This document shows, in pieces, positions 35,391 to 43,879 of a stretch of 64,000 bases of DNA (within the stretch, counting starts at the first letter, position 1; every line of letters begins with the position of its first letter). The position numbers and the translations under genes were made by a program. This stretch comes from Halorussus vallis (GTDB taxonomy: Archaea > Halobacteriota > Halobacteria > Halobacteriales > Haladaptataceae). Location of the stretch: the NCBI RefSeq assembly GCF_024138165.1, contig NZ_CP100000.1, forward strand, positions 2,046,001 to 2,110,000, written 5' to 3'. Under the pieces are notes generated by a model, which searched no databases, was not told the DNA's origin, and was given only the letters and a program-made list of their open reading frames with translations.

Positions 35391-35482
35391 CTACGTGGTA
35401 TTTGTTGGCCGGGTACCGCGTTCCATTGAACTCGTCTACACGGAGCCGCGGCCCCGGGCGGTTACTCCTGGCCCCTACGAAC

Positions 35483-35512
35483 GTCCGAGGGCGCCCGCGG
35501 GCGCCCTCGGAC
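35483..35512. terminator. Perfect 30-bp palindrome after the wHTH gene
   Basis: A perfect palindrome (14 bp per arm around GC) abuts the stop codon of the wHTH gene at 35513 on the minus strand. Its position suggests a transcript end; an operator is possible. Confidence 0.5.
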
Positions 35513-35821
35513 TCAGTCGTCCGTGGCGGTCTCGGTCGGGTCCCAGTCGTCGTCGCGCTCGTTCGTCTGCAGGACGAACGTCCGCTCGGGCGGCGGGGCG
35601 GCCCGGAGTTCGACGGTGCGGTCGAGGTAGTAGTACTTCCGGTTGCCCCGCCGGTAGTGGGCGATGAGGCCGGCCTCTTCGAGGCGCGAGAGGTGGTGGA
35701 CCGCGGTCTTGCCGTCCATGCCGACACGGTCGGCGAGTTCGGAGACGTACCGCGGTTCGCGCGATAGCTCCCGGATTATCTGTATCCGCGCCTTGCTCCC
35801 CAGCAGGTCGATGAGCGACAC
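35513..35821 (-). CDS. ArsR/HTH-type winged-helix transcription regulator
   Basis: This 102-residue regulator has an ArsR-type winged helix: IDLLGSKARIQIIRELSREPRYVSELADRVGMDGKTAVHHLSRLEEAGLIAHYRRGN. The recognition helix is DGKTAVHHLSRLEEAG and the wing RRGNRKYYYLD. The C-terminal ~35 residues are acidic and Arg-rich. There is no cysteine pair, so metal sensing of the ArsR kind is unlikely. It reads toward the antiporter gene; regulation of a neighbouring transporter is possible but unproved. A perfect palindrome sits just after its stop. Confidence 0.85.
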   Translation of the reverse strand: MSLIDLLGSKARIQIIRELSREPRYVSELADRVGMDGKTAVHHLSRLEEAGLIAHYRRGNRKYYYLDRTVELRAAPPPERTFVLQTNERDDDWDPTETATDD

Positions 35822-35927
35822 GACGCCGAGGGTACGGTTTCGCGGGCAAAAAGTAGCCGGTCGGTAACGGGCGTCGGAAGCGGTAGCCTTCGGGTAGCGA
35901 GCGGTAGCGTCCCGGTAACGGGCCGAC

Positions 35928-35935
35928 GTTTATGC
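35928..35935 (+). promoter_or_regulatory. TATA-like box for the amphi-Trp gene
   Basis: CGTTTATG is centred about 27 nt upstream of the ATG at 35959, favouring that start over the earlier in-frame ATG, which overlaps the box. Confidence 0.45.
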
Positions 35936-35958
35936 CCGACGTCGCCGTAGGCGACTCC

Positions 35959-36261
35959 ATGGGGGACAGGGTGAACTTGCCCGACGACAACGAGCGCAAA
36001 CAGACAACGGTGACCGACGGCTTCTTCGAACGCGAGGTCCACCTCTCGCGCGAGGCGACGGCGGCGTTCCTGCGGGACCTGGCCGACCAGATAGAGAGCG
36101 ACACCAGCATCACGCTCTCGTCTCAGGAGTGGGAGATTCCGTTCGACTACCGCGAACCGATAGAGGTGGAGGTCGAGTTCGCCGGCGGTCGCGAAGCGGA
36201 ACTGGAGGTCGAACTGGAGTTCACGCAACCGCGCGGCGGCGGCGAACTGAACGTGGAGTAG
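35959..36261 (+). CDS. amphi-Trp domain protein
   Basis: The 100-residue protein contains the haloarchaeal amphi-Trp domain: EVHLSREATAAFLRDLADQIES followed by the signature SSQEWEIPFDY with its conserved Trp, then strands EPIEVEVEFAGGREAEL. The domain is small and acidic and its role is unknown. I chose ATG 35959 (MGDRVNLPDDN) because TTTAT lies about 26-30 nt upstream; an ATG at 35932 would overlap that promoter. It is alone on this strand, flanked by minus-strand genes. Confidence 0.85.
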   Translation: MGDRVNLPDDNERKQTTVTDGFFEREVHLSREATAAFLRDLADQIESDTSITLSSQEWEIPFDYREPIEVEVEFAGGREAELEVELEFTQPRGGGELNVE

Positions 36262-36270
36262 CGCCGCGGT

Positions 36271-37089
<819 letters not shown>

Positions 37090-37202
37090 GATACACGGCT
37101 TACGGGGGAGCGTCCCAAAACGCTGACGCCCGTTCCGCCGAGAAACGAGGGCTTGCGCCGAGTTCGGCCAGGCTTTTTACGACGGGCGACCCACCTCCTC
37201 GC

Positions 37203-37889
37203 ATGAAGTCGACCGGCGGAACGGAAGCGCAGAAGCGAGCGGCGGGCGAGAGCGCCGCCGAGTCGGTCGAGGACGGGACGGTCGTCGGACTCGGCACCGG
37301 GAGTACGGCGGCCCACGCGATCCGCGCCGTCGGCGAGATGGTCGACCGCGGCCTCGACGTGCGCGGCGTGCCGACCTCCTTCCAGTCGCGCGAACTCGCG
37401 ACGGAGGTCGGCATCCCGCTCGTCGGCCTCGACGAGGTCGAGTCCGTCGACCTCGCCATCGACGGAGCCGACCAGTTCTCGGGGCCGCACCTCGTGAAGG
37501 GCGGCGGCGCGGCCCACGCCCGGGAGAAGATCGTCGACGCCGCGGCCGACCGGTTCCTCGTCGTCGCCGACCCGAGCAAGCGCGCGAAACAGCTCGACCG
37601 CGCCGTCCCGCTCGAAGTCCTGCCGGACGCGCACACGACCGTCACGGCCGACGTGCGGGGCCTGGGCGGGACGCCGACGCTGCGGCGCGCCGAGCGCAAG
37701 GACGGCCCCGTCGTGACCGACAACGGGAACCTCGTGGTCGACTGCGAGTTCGGGACGATAGCTAATCCGGCCGAACTCGCGGCCGACCTCGCCGCGGTGC
37801 CGGGCGTCGTCGAACACGGCCTGTTCGTCGGTCTGGCCGACGAGATTCACGTCGGTACCGACGACGGCGTCGACGTGACGCGGTTCTGA
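37203..37889 (+). CDS. rpiA: Ribose-5-phosphate isomerase A
   Basis: RpiA interconverts ribulose 5-phosphate and ribose 5-phosphate. The 228-residue protein has the phosphate-binding motif VVGLGTGSTAAHAIRAVGE, the catalytic region DLAIDGADQF (Asp81/Asp84 equivalents), and the KGGGAAHAREKIV motif with the catalytic Lys. The end VEHGLFVGLADEIHVGTDDGV matches the family. It is a standard length. A gap of 110 bp separates it from the divergent ABC ATPase. Confidence 0.95.
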   Translation: MKSTGGTEAQKRAAGESAAESVEDGTVVGLGTGSTAAHAIRAVGEMVDRGLDVRGVPTSFQSRELATEVGIPLVGLDEVESVDLAIDGADQFSGPHLVKGGGAAHAREKIVDAAADRFLVVADPSKRAKQLDRAVPLEVLPDAHTTVTADVRGLGGTPTLRRAERKDGPVVTDNGNLVVDCEFGTIANPAELAADLAAVPGVVEHGLFVGLADEIHVGTDDGVDVTRF

Positions 37890-37980
37890 GCGTCGGGTCC
37901 CCGCACTCGGTCGATTCGGCCGGCGCTGACGGCTCTGGTCGGTGTGGCGCTCGAAAGAAATGAACGGTCGATTTCCCGGT

Positions 37981-38148
37981 TTACAGGTCGCGGGGCTGGA
38001 CGGTCTTCCGGTCGTTGGACTCGGCGCGGCGGGCGGCGTCGTCGAGCAGGTCCTCGACTCGCTCGTCGAGCGCGTCGTAGAAGTCCGAGGCAACGTTCTT
38101 GTCGTCCAGTGCGTCCTTGACAGCGGCTTTGACGATGAGGTCTGCCAT
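37981..38148 (-). CDS. DUF1931 (histone-fold-like) small protein
   Basis: This 55-residue protein reads MADLIVKAAVKDALDDKNVA at the start and ends AESNDRKTVQPRDL. It belongs to DUF1931, which is predicted to have a histone-like fold: the helix-loop with DDKNVASDFYDALDERVEDLLDDAARRAE and the terminal DRKTVQPRDL are typical. Such proteins may bind DNA or partners in the nucleoid, but function is not shown. TTTATTAG on the minus strand about 25-28 nt upstream suggests a leaderless transcript. Confidence 0.85.
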   Translation of the reverse strand: MADLIVKAAVKDALDDKNVASDFYDALDERVEDLLDDAARRAESNDRKTVQPRDL

Positions 38149-38165
38149 ACGCCCTGTCCTTTCCT

Positions 38166-38175
38166 CCCCCTCCTA
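38166..38175 (-). promoter_or_regulatory. TATA-like box for the DUF1931 gene
   Basis: GCTTTATTAG on the minus strand, centred about 22-27 nt before the ATG at 38148, fits a haloarchaeal core promoter. Confidence 0.5.
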
Positions 38176-38327
38176 ATAAAGCTTCTCAAATTTTCGGGTG
38201 AACCGCTTCGTTTCGCTCGGTTACCGGTTATCTATGCACGTGGCCGGAACATATAAATAGAAGAGGGTTGTTTTGCGTGGGCGACCGCTGTCGGAGGATA
38301 CGAGTACGGAGAGCGCCGAGAGAGGGT

Positions 38328-39113
38328 ATGCGCGAGATACTGGAGGCTGTCGCCGCGGGCGAACTGAGCGTCGCGGCGGCCGAGGCGGAACTATCCGGAT
38401 ACGCGACCGACGAGGCCGGACGGTTCGACGCGGCGCGAGAGACGCGCCGCGGCGTTCCGGAGGCGATTCTCGGCGAGGGCAAGACGCCCGAGGAGGTCGC
38501 TTCGCTGGCCGCGACCGCCGTCGCGACCGCGGGGCGCGCGCTGATCACGCGGACGGACGGCGACCATCGCGCGGCCGTCCGCGAGCGACTGGCCGACGAA
38601 CACCCCGACGCGGAACTGACGATTCACGGGCGGTCCGGCGCGGTCGTCGCCCACGCCGACGGCTTCGAGACGCCCGACGTGGACGCGACGGTCGGCGTCG
38701 TCACCGCGGGCACCAGCGACGCGGTGCCCGCGGGCGAGGCGGCCGTCGTGGCCGCGGAGATGGGCGCGAACGTCGAACGGGTCGACGACGTCGGCGTAGC
38801 CGCCCTGACCCGCATCGTCGACCAACTGGAGGACCTCCGCGAGGCCGACGCGCTCATCGTCGCGGCGGGCCGGGAGGGTGCGCTCCCGACGGTCGTCGCG
38901 GGCCTCGTGAGCGCCCCCGTCATCGGCCTGCCGGTTTCGGCGGGCTACGGCTTCGGCGGCGAGGGCGAGGCCGCGCTCGCGGGGATGTTGCAGTCCTGTA
39001 CCGTGCTGTCGGTCGTGAACGTCGACGCGGGCTTCGTCGCCGGTGCGCAGGCGGGCCTCGTGGCCCGGGCCGTCGGCGGTGCCCGGTCGGGTGCCGACGG
39101 CGACTCCGAGTAG
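38328..39113 (+). CDS. larB: Nickel-pincer cofactor biosynthesis protein LarB
   Basis: LarB carboxylates the nicotinate ring of nicotinic acid adenine dinucleotide and releases AMP, the first step of nickel-pincer nucleotide synthesis. The 261-residue protein has the LarB N-terminal region (MREILEAVAAGELSVAAAEAEL, ~1-95) followed by a PurE-like domain (~115-250) with GVVTAGTSDAVPAGEAA, VVAAGREGALPTVVAGLV and LPVSAGYGFGGEGEAALAGML. I chose ATG 38328, since the family start aligns there; an upstream in-frame start would add 20 poorly conserved residues. larE is at 23304; larC is not seen. Confidence 0.92.
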   Translation: MREILEAVAAGELSVAAAEAELSGYATDEAGRFDAARETRRGVPEAILGEGKTPEEVASLAATAVATAGRALITRTDGDHRAAVRERLADEHPDAELTIHGRSGAVVAHADGFETPDVDATVGVVTAGTSDAVPAGEAAVVAAEMGANVERVDDVGVAALTRIVDQLEDLREADALIVAAGREGALPTVVAGLVSAPVIGLPVSAGYGFGGEGEAALAGMLQSCTVLSVVNVDAGFVAGAQAGLVARAVGGARSGADGDSE

Positions 39114-39347
39114 TCCAACGAGGCGAGGAAACGTCCGATTGCTCGGTGGGGATTCGAGTTCGGAGTGTCGCCGTCCGACTTCTCGAATCTACACGGCCGA
39201 ATACGCGGGTACAATGGGGCGTTACTCGCTATCTCGCCTCCGTTTCGGCCACGCGGCCGAACGCTATCTCGGAAGATGTTCTGTCTGTTCACCAAAATAG
39301 GAACGAATTTGGAAAAGCATTTTTGGTGTTCCGGAACCAAGTTTTCA

Positions 39348-39371
39348 ATCTGGCGGGGAGACTCGCCAGAT
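39348..39371 (+). promoter_or_regulatory. Hairpin immediately before the DUF7563-type gene
   Basis: ATCTGGCG (39348-39355) pairs with CGCCAGAT (39364-39371), eight nt before the ATG at 39380. It could hide the start region or be an operator. The upstream 80 bp are unusually AT-rich (TTTGGAAAAGCATTTTTGG). Confidence 0.4.
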
Positions 39372-39379
39372 GACAGCCA

Positions 39380-39535
39380 ATGCCAAAGTGTGACCACTGC
39401 GGCGCGCACGTGTCCGAACGATTCGCCCGAGTGTTCGCCGACGAACACGGTCGGGTTCGAGCCTGCATCTCGTGTTCGGCGAACGCCGGAATCGCCGAAG
39501 TCGCGCGTCAGCGTGCCAGAGAGGCCAACGCATAG
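39380..39535 (+). CDS. DUF7563-type zinc-ribbon small protein
   Basis: This 51-residue protein has a four-cysteine zinc ribbon: C4-x2-C7 (MPKCDHCGAHVSERF) and C29-x2-C32 (ACISCSAN), followed by a basic helix (EVARQRAREAN). The pattern matches the haloarchaeal family I recall as DUF7563. It is soluble and probably binds nucleic acid or a protein partner; no catalytic residues are present. The upstream region is AT-rich and has an 8-bp hairpin. Confidence 0.78.
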   Translation: MPKCDHCGAHVSERFARVFADEHGRVRACISCSANAGIAEVARQRAREANA

Positions 39536-39591
39536 CACACTGAATGGGCGGAACCCAAGAGCTAATAACCACCACGCGAAGCCTGTCAGGC

Positions 39592-39852
39592 GTGTCGGTC
39601 CACTGGATCTACGTCATCGAATGCGCCGACGGCAGTTTTTATACGGGCTACACCACCGACGTCGAGCGCCGCGTCCAGGAACACGACCGCGGCGACGGGG
39701 CGAAGTACACCAGGGGACGCACGCCGGTCGAACTCGTCCACGCGGAGCGATTCGAGTCGAAGTCGGCCGCGATGTCCCGCGAGTACGAGATAAAACAGCT
39801 GACCCGCCGCGAGAAGGAGCGACTGGTCGAATCCGCCGACGGCGCGCCGTAA
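39592..39852 (+). CDS. GIY-YIG nuclease family protein (UPF0213/YhbQ-like)
   Basis: The 86-residue protein is a minimal GIY-YIG domain. The motif appears as HWIYVIECADGSFYTGYTTD, with the conserved Arg in VERRVQEHDRGDGAKYTRGR and the Glu in MSREYEIKQLTRREKERLV. Family members are small putative nucleases or DNA-binding proteins without a settled role. I chose GTG 39592, since upstream codons are not family-like and TAATAACC lies about 25-30 nt before it. Confidence 0.85.
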   Translation: MSVHWIYVIECADGSFYTGYTTDVERRVQEHDRGDGAKYTRGRTPVELVHAERFESKSAAMSREYEIKQLTRREKERLVESADGAP

Positions 39853-39922
39853 TTCCGATGTGAGTGTGCTCCGCGGCGGGTCGAGTGCCACGGCGAGCGG
39901 CCGCCGCCACCCGCGGGACGGT

Positions 39923-40519
39923 TCAGTCGTCGGCGTCGGCGGTCTGCTGGTCCTCGTCCACGCCGGCGTCGGGTGCGGTCACGTCGGGGTGGATGAAGGC
40001 GTACTCGACGGCCTGCTCGCCGAGCGTTCGGACGCGCTCTTCGATGTCCTCGTCGACGAACTCGCCGCCCTCGATTTTGTTCCGGGCGCTCCGGATGCCG
40101 ACCTGGTGGGGCAGGACCCAGGCGTGGACCCCGCGGGCGGTCACGCGCATGTGGTCGAGCGTGCTGGCGAACGACCCGCCGCCGGCGGTCGCCAGCAGGC
40201 CGACGGTGGTGTCCTCGTACTCGTCGAAACCGCAGTAGTCGTGGACGTTCCGGAACGCCGCGGAGTACGACCCGTGGTAGACGGGACTCCCCCAGAGGAC
40301 GGCGTCGGCCTCGCGAATCTGTCGCTTGATTCGCGTCGCGTCCTCGGGTTCGGGTTCGTCGGGGTCGAAGACCGGGAGGTCGTATTCGCGCACGTCGAGG
40401 AGTTCGGTTTCGGCGCCGCGCTCCTCGGCGGCGTCGAGGGCGTGCCGCAGGGCGACGCGGGTGTAGGAGCCGTCGCGCATGCTTCCCGCGAGCGCGACGA
40501 CTTTCGGATTTGCGTTCAT
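39923..40519 (-). CDS. NADPH-dependent FMN reductase family protein
   Basis: This 198-residue flavodoxin-like protein belongs to the NADPH-dependent FMN reductase family. The N-terminal phosphate loop is VVALAGSMRDGSYTRVAL, and GSPVYHGSYSAAFRNVHDYC marks the FMN isoalloxazine site. The middle GLLATAGGGSFASTLDHMRVT is also characteristic. It likely makes reduced FMN or acts on quinones. The acidic tail ends at TADADD. The ATG at 40519 gives MNANPKVVALAG; longer upstream frame crosses repeat material and is not used. Confidence 0.88.
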   Translation of the reverse strand: MNANPKVVALAGSMRDGSYTRVALRHALDAAEERGAETELLDVREYDLPVFDPDEPEPEDATRIKRQIREADAVLWGSPVYHGSYSAAFRNVHDYCGFDEYEDTTVGLLATAGGGSFASTLDHMRVTARGVHAWVLPHQVGIRSARNKIEGGEFVDEDIEERVRTLGEQAVEYAFIHPDVTAPDAGVDEDQQTADADD

Positions 40520-40660
40520 CTTGTGTAGATTGTAGGGGCCGAGGTCGAAAACACTTTGCGGAAATCGACTTTTGTAAGGAATTCTATACCTGGGTTTCGC
40601 TCGAAGAAACCCGTACTCACCGCCCGTTTGGACTGTTTTACCGACCTCCCGGCGCGCACA

Positions 40661-40860
40661 GTCGGCCCCGCACGGGGCCGACATCCTCGCGCGAGGTCTG
40701 CGCGAGCGAAGCGAGTGCAGGCTCGTCAGAGCTTCGCTCTGACGGTGTCTTCGTGAACGGAGTGAGCGAATCGGTTGGGGAGGCACGTGGCTTGCAGTTG
40801 CGGTGCGGATACTCACAGTCATCGTGCAAGTAGCAGTCTGCAGTGCGGTCGCGGTCCCGT
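40661..40860 (+). repeat. Family C intergenic repeat, copy C3
   Basis: This copy in the 528-bp gap before the phosphohexomutase contains a 9-bp hairpin (40661-40669 with 40674-40682) and CCTCGCGCGAGG (40685-40696). A GTCAGAGC-TTC-GCTCTGAC hairpin (40725-40743) follows. The core GAATCGGTTGGGGAGG at 40768-40783 is identical over 16 bases to C1 (10891-10906). After it, the phrases TTGCAGTTGCGG and GATACTCACAG resemble copy C2. The remaining ~190 bp before the gene hold nothing recognisable. Confidence 0.7.
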
Positions 40861-41047
40861 CGCCGTTACGGTTTCCGCAGAGTCGTCCAAGGGCAATCAC
40901 CGTCGATGGAAGTGCCGTCAAGAGAAGGAACTGCCGTCAAAGGAAGCGAAAACCGCAGATCGCCGACGGAGGTTGAACGCCGAAAGGACCGTCACCGTTC
41001 AGCGAACACCCGACAGAGAAAAAAGGAGGGCCGACGACGGTGTGCGT

Positions 41048-42430
41048 ATGGAGACGCCGATTTCGTTCGGGACCGACGGCTGGCGAGCGACGTTGGACGA
41101 GTTCACCGCGCCCCGAGTCCGGATGGTCGGCCAGGCGGTGGCCGACTACCTCCGGGAGGTCGAAGAGCGCGAGGAGGGAACCGTCGCGGTCGGCTACGAC
41201 GCCCGCGAAACCTCGCGCGGGTTCGCCGAGGAACTGTGTCGAGTCCTGGCGGCCAACGGCTTCGACGCGCTGATTCCGCCGCGGGACTGCCCGACCCCGC
41301 TGGCGGTCTGGACCATCGCCGACCGCGACCTCGCGGGCGCGCTGGTCGTCTCCGCGAGCCACAACCCGCCGAACTACAACGGCGTGAAGTTCTTCCCCCA
41401 CGACGCCGCGCCCGCCCTGCCCGAGGTTACCGACGAGATCATGGCCCGCATCGCCGACCCCGACCCGCTTCCCGAGGATGAACACGGCACCGTCGAGGAG
41501 GTCGACTTCCTCGAACCCTACGCCGAACACGCCTTCGACCTCGTGGACGCCGACCTCGACGGCCTCGAAGTCGTCTACGACGCCATCCACGGCTCCGGGC
41601 GGGGCTTCACCGACGAACTCCTGGAGCGGGCGGGCGCGACCGTCCACCGGCGGCGCTGCGAGCAGGACGCCGAGTTCGGCGGGACCAACCCCGAACCGAG
41701 CGCGGAGAACCTTCAGGGCCTCGTCGAGGAGGTACGCGAGCGCGACGCAGACCTCGGCATCGCCAACGACGGCGACGCCGACCGAATCGCGGTCGTGACC
41801 CCCAAGCGGGGCTTCCTCGACGAGAACCTCTTCTTCGCGGCGGTGTACGACTACCTGCTCGAAGACGACTCGGGGCCGGCGGTCCGGACCGTCTCGACAA
41901 CCTTCCTCGTCGACCGGGTCGCCGAGGCCCACGGCGAGGAGGTCTACGAAACCGCGGTCGGCTACAAGTGGGTCGCTCGGGAGATGGGCGAGCGCGACGC
42001 GCTCGTCGGCGGCGAGGAGTCCGGCGGCTTCTCGATTCGGGGCCACAATCGCGAGAAGGACGGCGTGCTGATGGCGCTGGTCGCCGGGGCCGCCGAGAGC
42101 GAGCGGTCGTTCGACGACCGGGTCGACGGCCTGCTCGCGGAGTTCGGCGAGATTCACCAGAACAAGATCAGCGTCGACTGCCCCGACGACGGGAAGGCCC
42201 GGGTGTTGGAGGACCTCGAATCCGAACTGCCCGACGAAGTGGCGGGTGAGCGCGTCGAGGACGTCAACACCACCGACGGGTTCAAGATCCTGCTCGAAGA
42301 CGGCTCTTGGCTCCTCGTGCGACCGAGCGGCACCGAACCGAAGATGCGCGTCTACGCCGAGGCCGACAGCGAGGACCGCGTCGAAGCCCTGCTCGACGCG
42401 GGCCGCGACTTGGTCGAACCGCTGGTCTAG
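41048..42430 (+). CDS. Phosphohexomutase (phosphoglucomutase/phosphomannomutase family)
   Basis: The 460-residue enzyme moves phosphate between C6 and C1 of a hexose phosphate. All four family motifs are present: FGTDGWRATLDEF at the start, the catalytic Ser loop VVSASHNPPNYNGVKF, the metal loop DGDADRIAVV, the sugar-binding EESGGFSIRGH, and the phosphate-binding RPSGTEPKMRVY at the end. Substrate (glucose, mannose or glucosamine phosphate) cannot be told apart by eye. The ATG at 41048 matches the family start. Its stop overlaps the stop of the next, convergent gene by 4 nt. Confidence 0.93.
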   Translation: METPISFGTDGWRATLDEFTAPRVRMVGQAVADYLREVEEREEGTVAVGYDARETSRGFAEELCRVLAANGFDALIPPRDCPTPLAVWTIADRDLAGALVVSASHNPPNYNGVKFFPHDAAPALPEVTDEIMARIADPDPLPEDEHGTVEEVDFLEPYAEHAFDLVDADLDGLEVVYDAIHGSGRGFTDELLERAGATVHRRRCEQDAEFGGTNPEPSAENLQGLVEEVRERDADLGIANDGDADRIAVVTPKRGFLDENLFFAAVYDYLLEDDSGPAVRTVSTTFLVDRVAEAHGEEVYETAVGYKWVAREMGERDALVGGEESGGFSIRGHNREKDGVLMALVAGAAESERSFDDRVDGLLAEFGEIHQNKISVDCPDDGKARVLEDLESELPDEVAGERVEDVNTTDGFKILLEDGSWLLVRPSGTEPKMRVYAEADSEDRVEALLDAGRDLVEPLV

Positions 42431-42636
42431 TCGGCCGAGCCCTCGCTTCCGAAGTCGAGCATCCCCCGCGGGTTCGCGTAGTAGAGGTACGCCAGCGCGA
42501 GACCGAGGAGCACCGCGAGCGTCCCGAGCAGGTCGCCCACCCCCACCGCGAAGCCGTCGGCGAAGGTCACGTACGCCATCACGACCGCGAACGCCGTCCA
42601 GATCACCGCGAGCCGTCTGCGTCTCGTCTCGTCCAT
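42427..42636 (-). CDS. Small two-helix membrane protein
   Basis: This 69-residue protein has helices at about residues 10-30 (AVIWTAFAVVMAYVTFADGFAV) and 33-54 (GDLLGTLAVLLGLALAYLYYAN), with a basic N-terminus (MDETRRRRL). The positive N-terminus suggests the ends face the cytoplasm. Function unknown. Its stop overlaps that of the phosphohexomutase by 4 nt on the opposite strand. Confidence 0.75.
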   Translation of the reverse strand: MDETRRRRLAVIWTAFAVVMAYVTFADGFAVGVGDLLGTLAVLLGLALAYLYYANPRGMLDFGSEGSAD

Positions 42637-42751
42637 GGTCGAGGTTGGGGCATCGGCGAAATGAGTGTTCCCACTCGGAGACGGTCGGAGCGGTGCGACT
42701 GCATCCCACACCCGGACAAGCGTTTTCCCAGCGCCAACCGTCGGCCGGGGT

Positions 42752-43333
42752 GTGACCGACGCAGACGACCCGCGTCCGCGCACGGAGACGTACAACGGCG
42801 TCGCGGTGCCGACCACCGACCCCGAAGAGGGGCGGGACTACTTCCCGGAGTTCGAAGACGGCACGAGCGGGGCGCTCCGCCGCCGAGTCGGGCGGGGCGA
42901 CGACGTGGTCGTGGTCGGCGGCGGACGGGGAATCACCACGGTCGTGGCCGCGCGGACGACCGGGTTCGAGGGGTCGGTGACGACCTTCGAGGCGAACGGG
43001 GAGATGCTGACGACGCTCGAACGCACGGTCCGCGTCAATCGGGTCGCCGACCGCGTGACGCTCGAACACGCCGCGGTGGGTCCGGTCAGCGAGGACTCCG
43101 AGTCGGTGTTCGGTCCGCCGGACGGCGACCGGCGCGACCCCGGCGCGATTCCGGACTGCGACGTCCTCGAACTCGACTGCGAGGGGAGCGAACTCGCGGT
43201 GCTAGACGGCCTCGAAGTCCGTCCGCGCGTCGTCGTCGTGGAAACCCACGAACCGCTCGGCGTGCCCGCAGACGAGGTCGCCGAGGTGCTCGCAGACCTC
43301 GGCTACCGCGTCGCGAATCGCGTTCCAGCCTGA
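42752..43333 (+). CDS. FkbM-family methyltransferase
   Basis: The 193-residue protein has a class-I SAM methyltransferase fold of the FkbM type. The SAM loop is DDVVVVGGGRGITTVVA, followed by VTTFEANGEMLTTLERTVRVN, and then ALDLE-like CDVLELDCEGSELAVLDGLE, the FkbM motif with D-x-E-G-x-E. The end is truncated relative to larger FkbM enzymes. FkbM proteins commonly O-methylate glycans, sometimes the N-glycans of haloarchaeal surface proteins. The start is a GTG at 42752; an upstream ATG would add 29 non-conserved residues. Confidence 0.8.
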   Translation: MTDADDPRPRTETYNGVAVPTTDPEEGRDYFPEFEDGTSGALRRRVGRGDDVVVVGGGRGITTVVAARTTGFEGSVTTFEANGEMLTTLERTVRVNRVADRVTLEHAAVGPVSEDSESVFGPPDGDRRDPGAIPDCDVLELDCEGSELAVLDGLEVRPRVVVVETHEPLGVPADEVAEVLADLGYRVANRVPA

Positions 43334-43384
43334 CTGGACGACGAACTCGAAGTGCTGACCGCGGTCCGGGCCGACCGGTAGCGG

Positions 43385-43879
43385 TCACTCGGCATCGCGC
43401 GTCCCGCGGAGGCGGTCGGACTCGCCGTCGAGTTCGAGCACGTCGAAGTTCAGCGACTCGTAGAAAGGAGCCACGCGGGGGTCGAACTCGGCGACGAGGC
43501 GGCCCTCGCGCGCGAGGGCCGCCTCGACGAGCGCGGTGCCGATTCCCCGGGCGCGCCGAGCGCGACGGACGGCCACGGCGTCCACGCGCGCGCCGTCGGA
43601 CTCGGCCTCGTTCTCGGCCACGGCATTCTCGGCGTTCTCGATTCCATTCGCGTGCGCGCCGCGTTCGCGCGGCGCGCACGCGAGCGGGACCAGTACCAGC
43701 GCGCCCAGAACCGACCCCGACTCGGCGGCGTCCACGTCTCCCGGTTCCGTCGCGACGAGCACGTCGCCCGACTCGATGCGGTGGGCGAGGTCCTCGCGCA
43801 CGTCCAGCATCGCGGCGTCGAGAACCCGGCGCACGTCGAGTCGGTCGTCGGGCGTCGCCTCGCGAACCTCAGCGTGCAT
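43385..43879 (-). CDS. GNAT acetyltransferase with an inserted low-complexity loop
   Basis: The 164-residue protein is a GNAT N-acetyltransferase. The acetyl-CoA motif is RRARRARGIGTALVEAALA (R-x-x-G-x-G/A pattern), preceded by strand VDAVAV and followed by FDPRVAPFYESLNFDVLE. Between the beta-4 strand and the motif lies an insert of about 30 Glu/Asn/Ala-rich residues (ENAENAVAENEAESDG), coded by DNA that forms a near-perfect 16-bp stem with a UUCG loop (43648-43683). Its ATG overlaps the end of the SAMP2-redoxin gene by 11 nt, so the two are coupled. Substrate unknown. Confidence 0.8.
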   Translation of the reverse strand: MHAEVREATPDDRLDVRRVLDAAMLDVREDLAHRIESGDVLVATEPGDVDAAESGSVLGALVLVPLACAPRERGAHANGIENAENAVAENEAESDGARVDAVAVRRARRARGIGTALVEAALAREGRLVAEFDPRVAPFYESLNFDVLELDGESDRLRGTRDAE

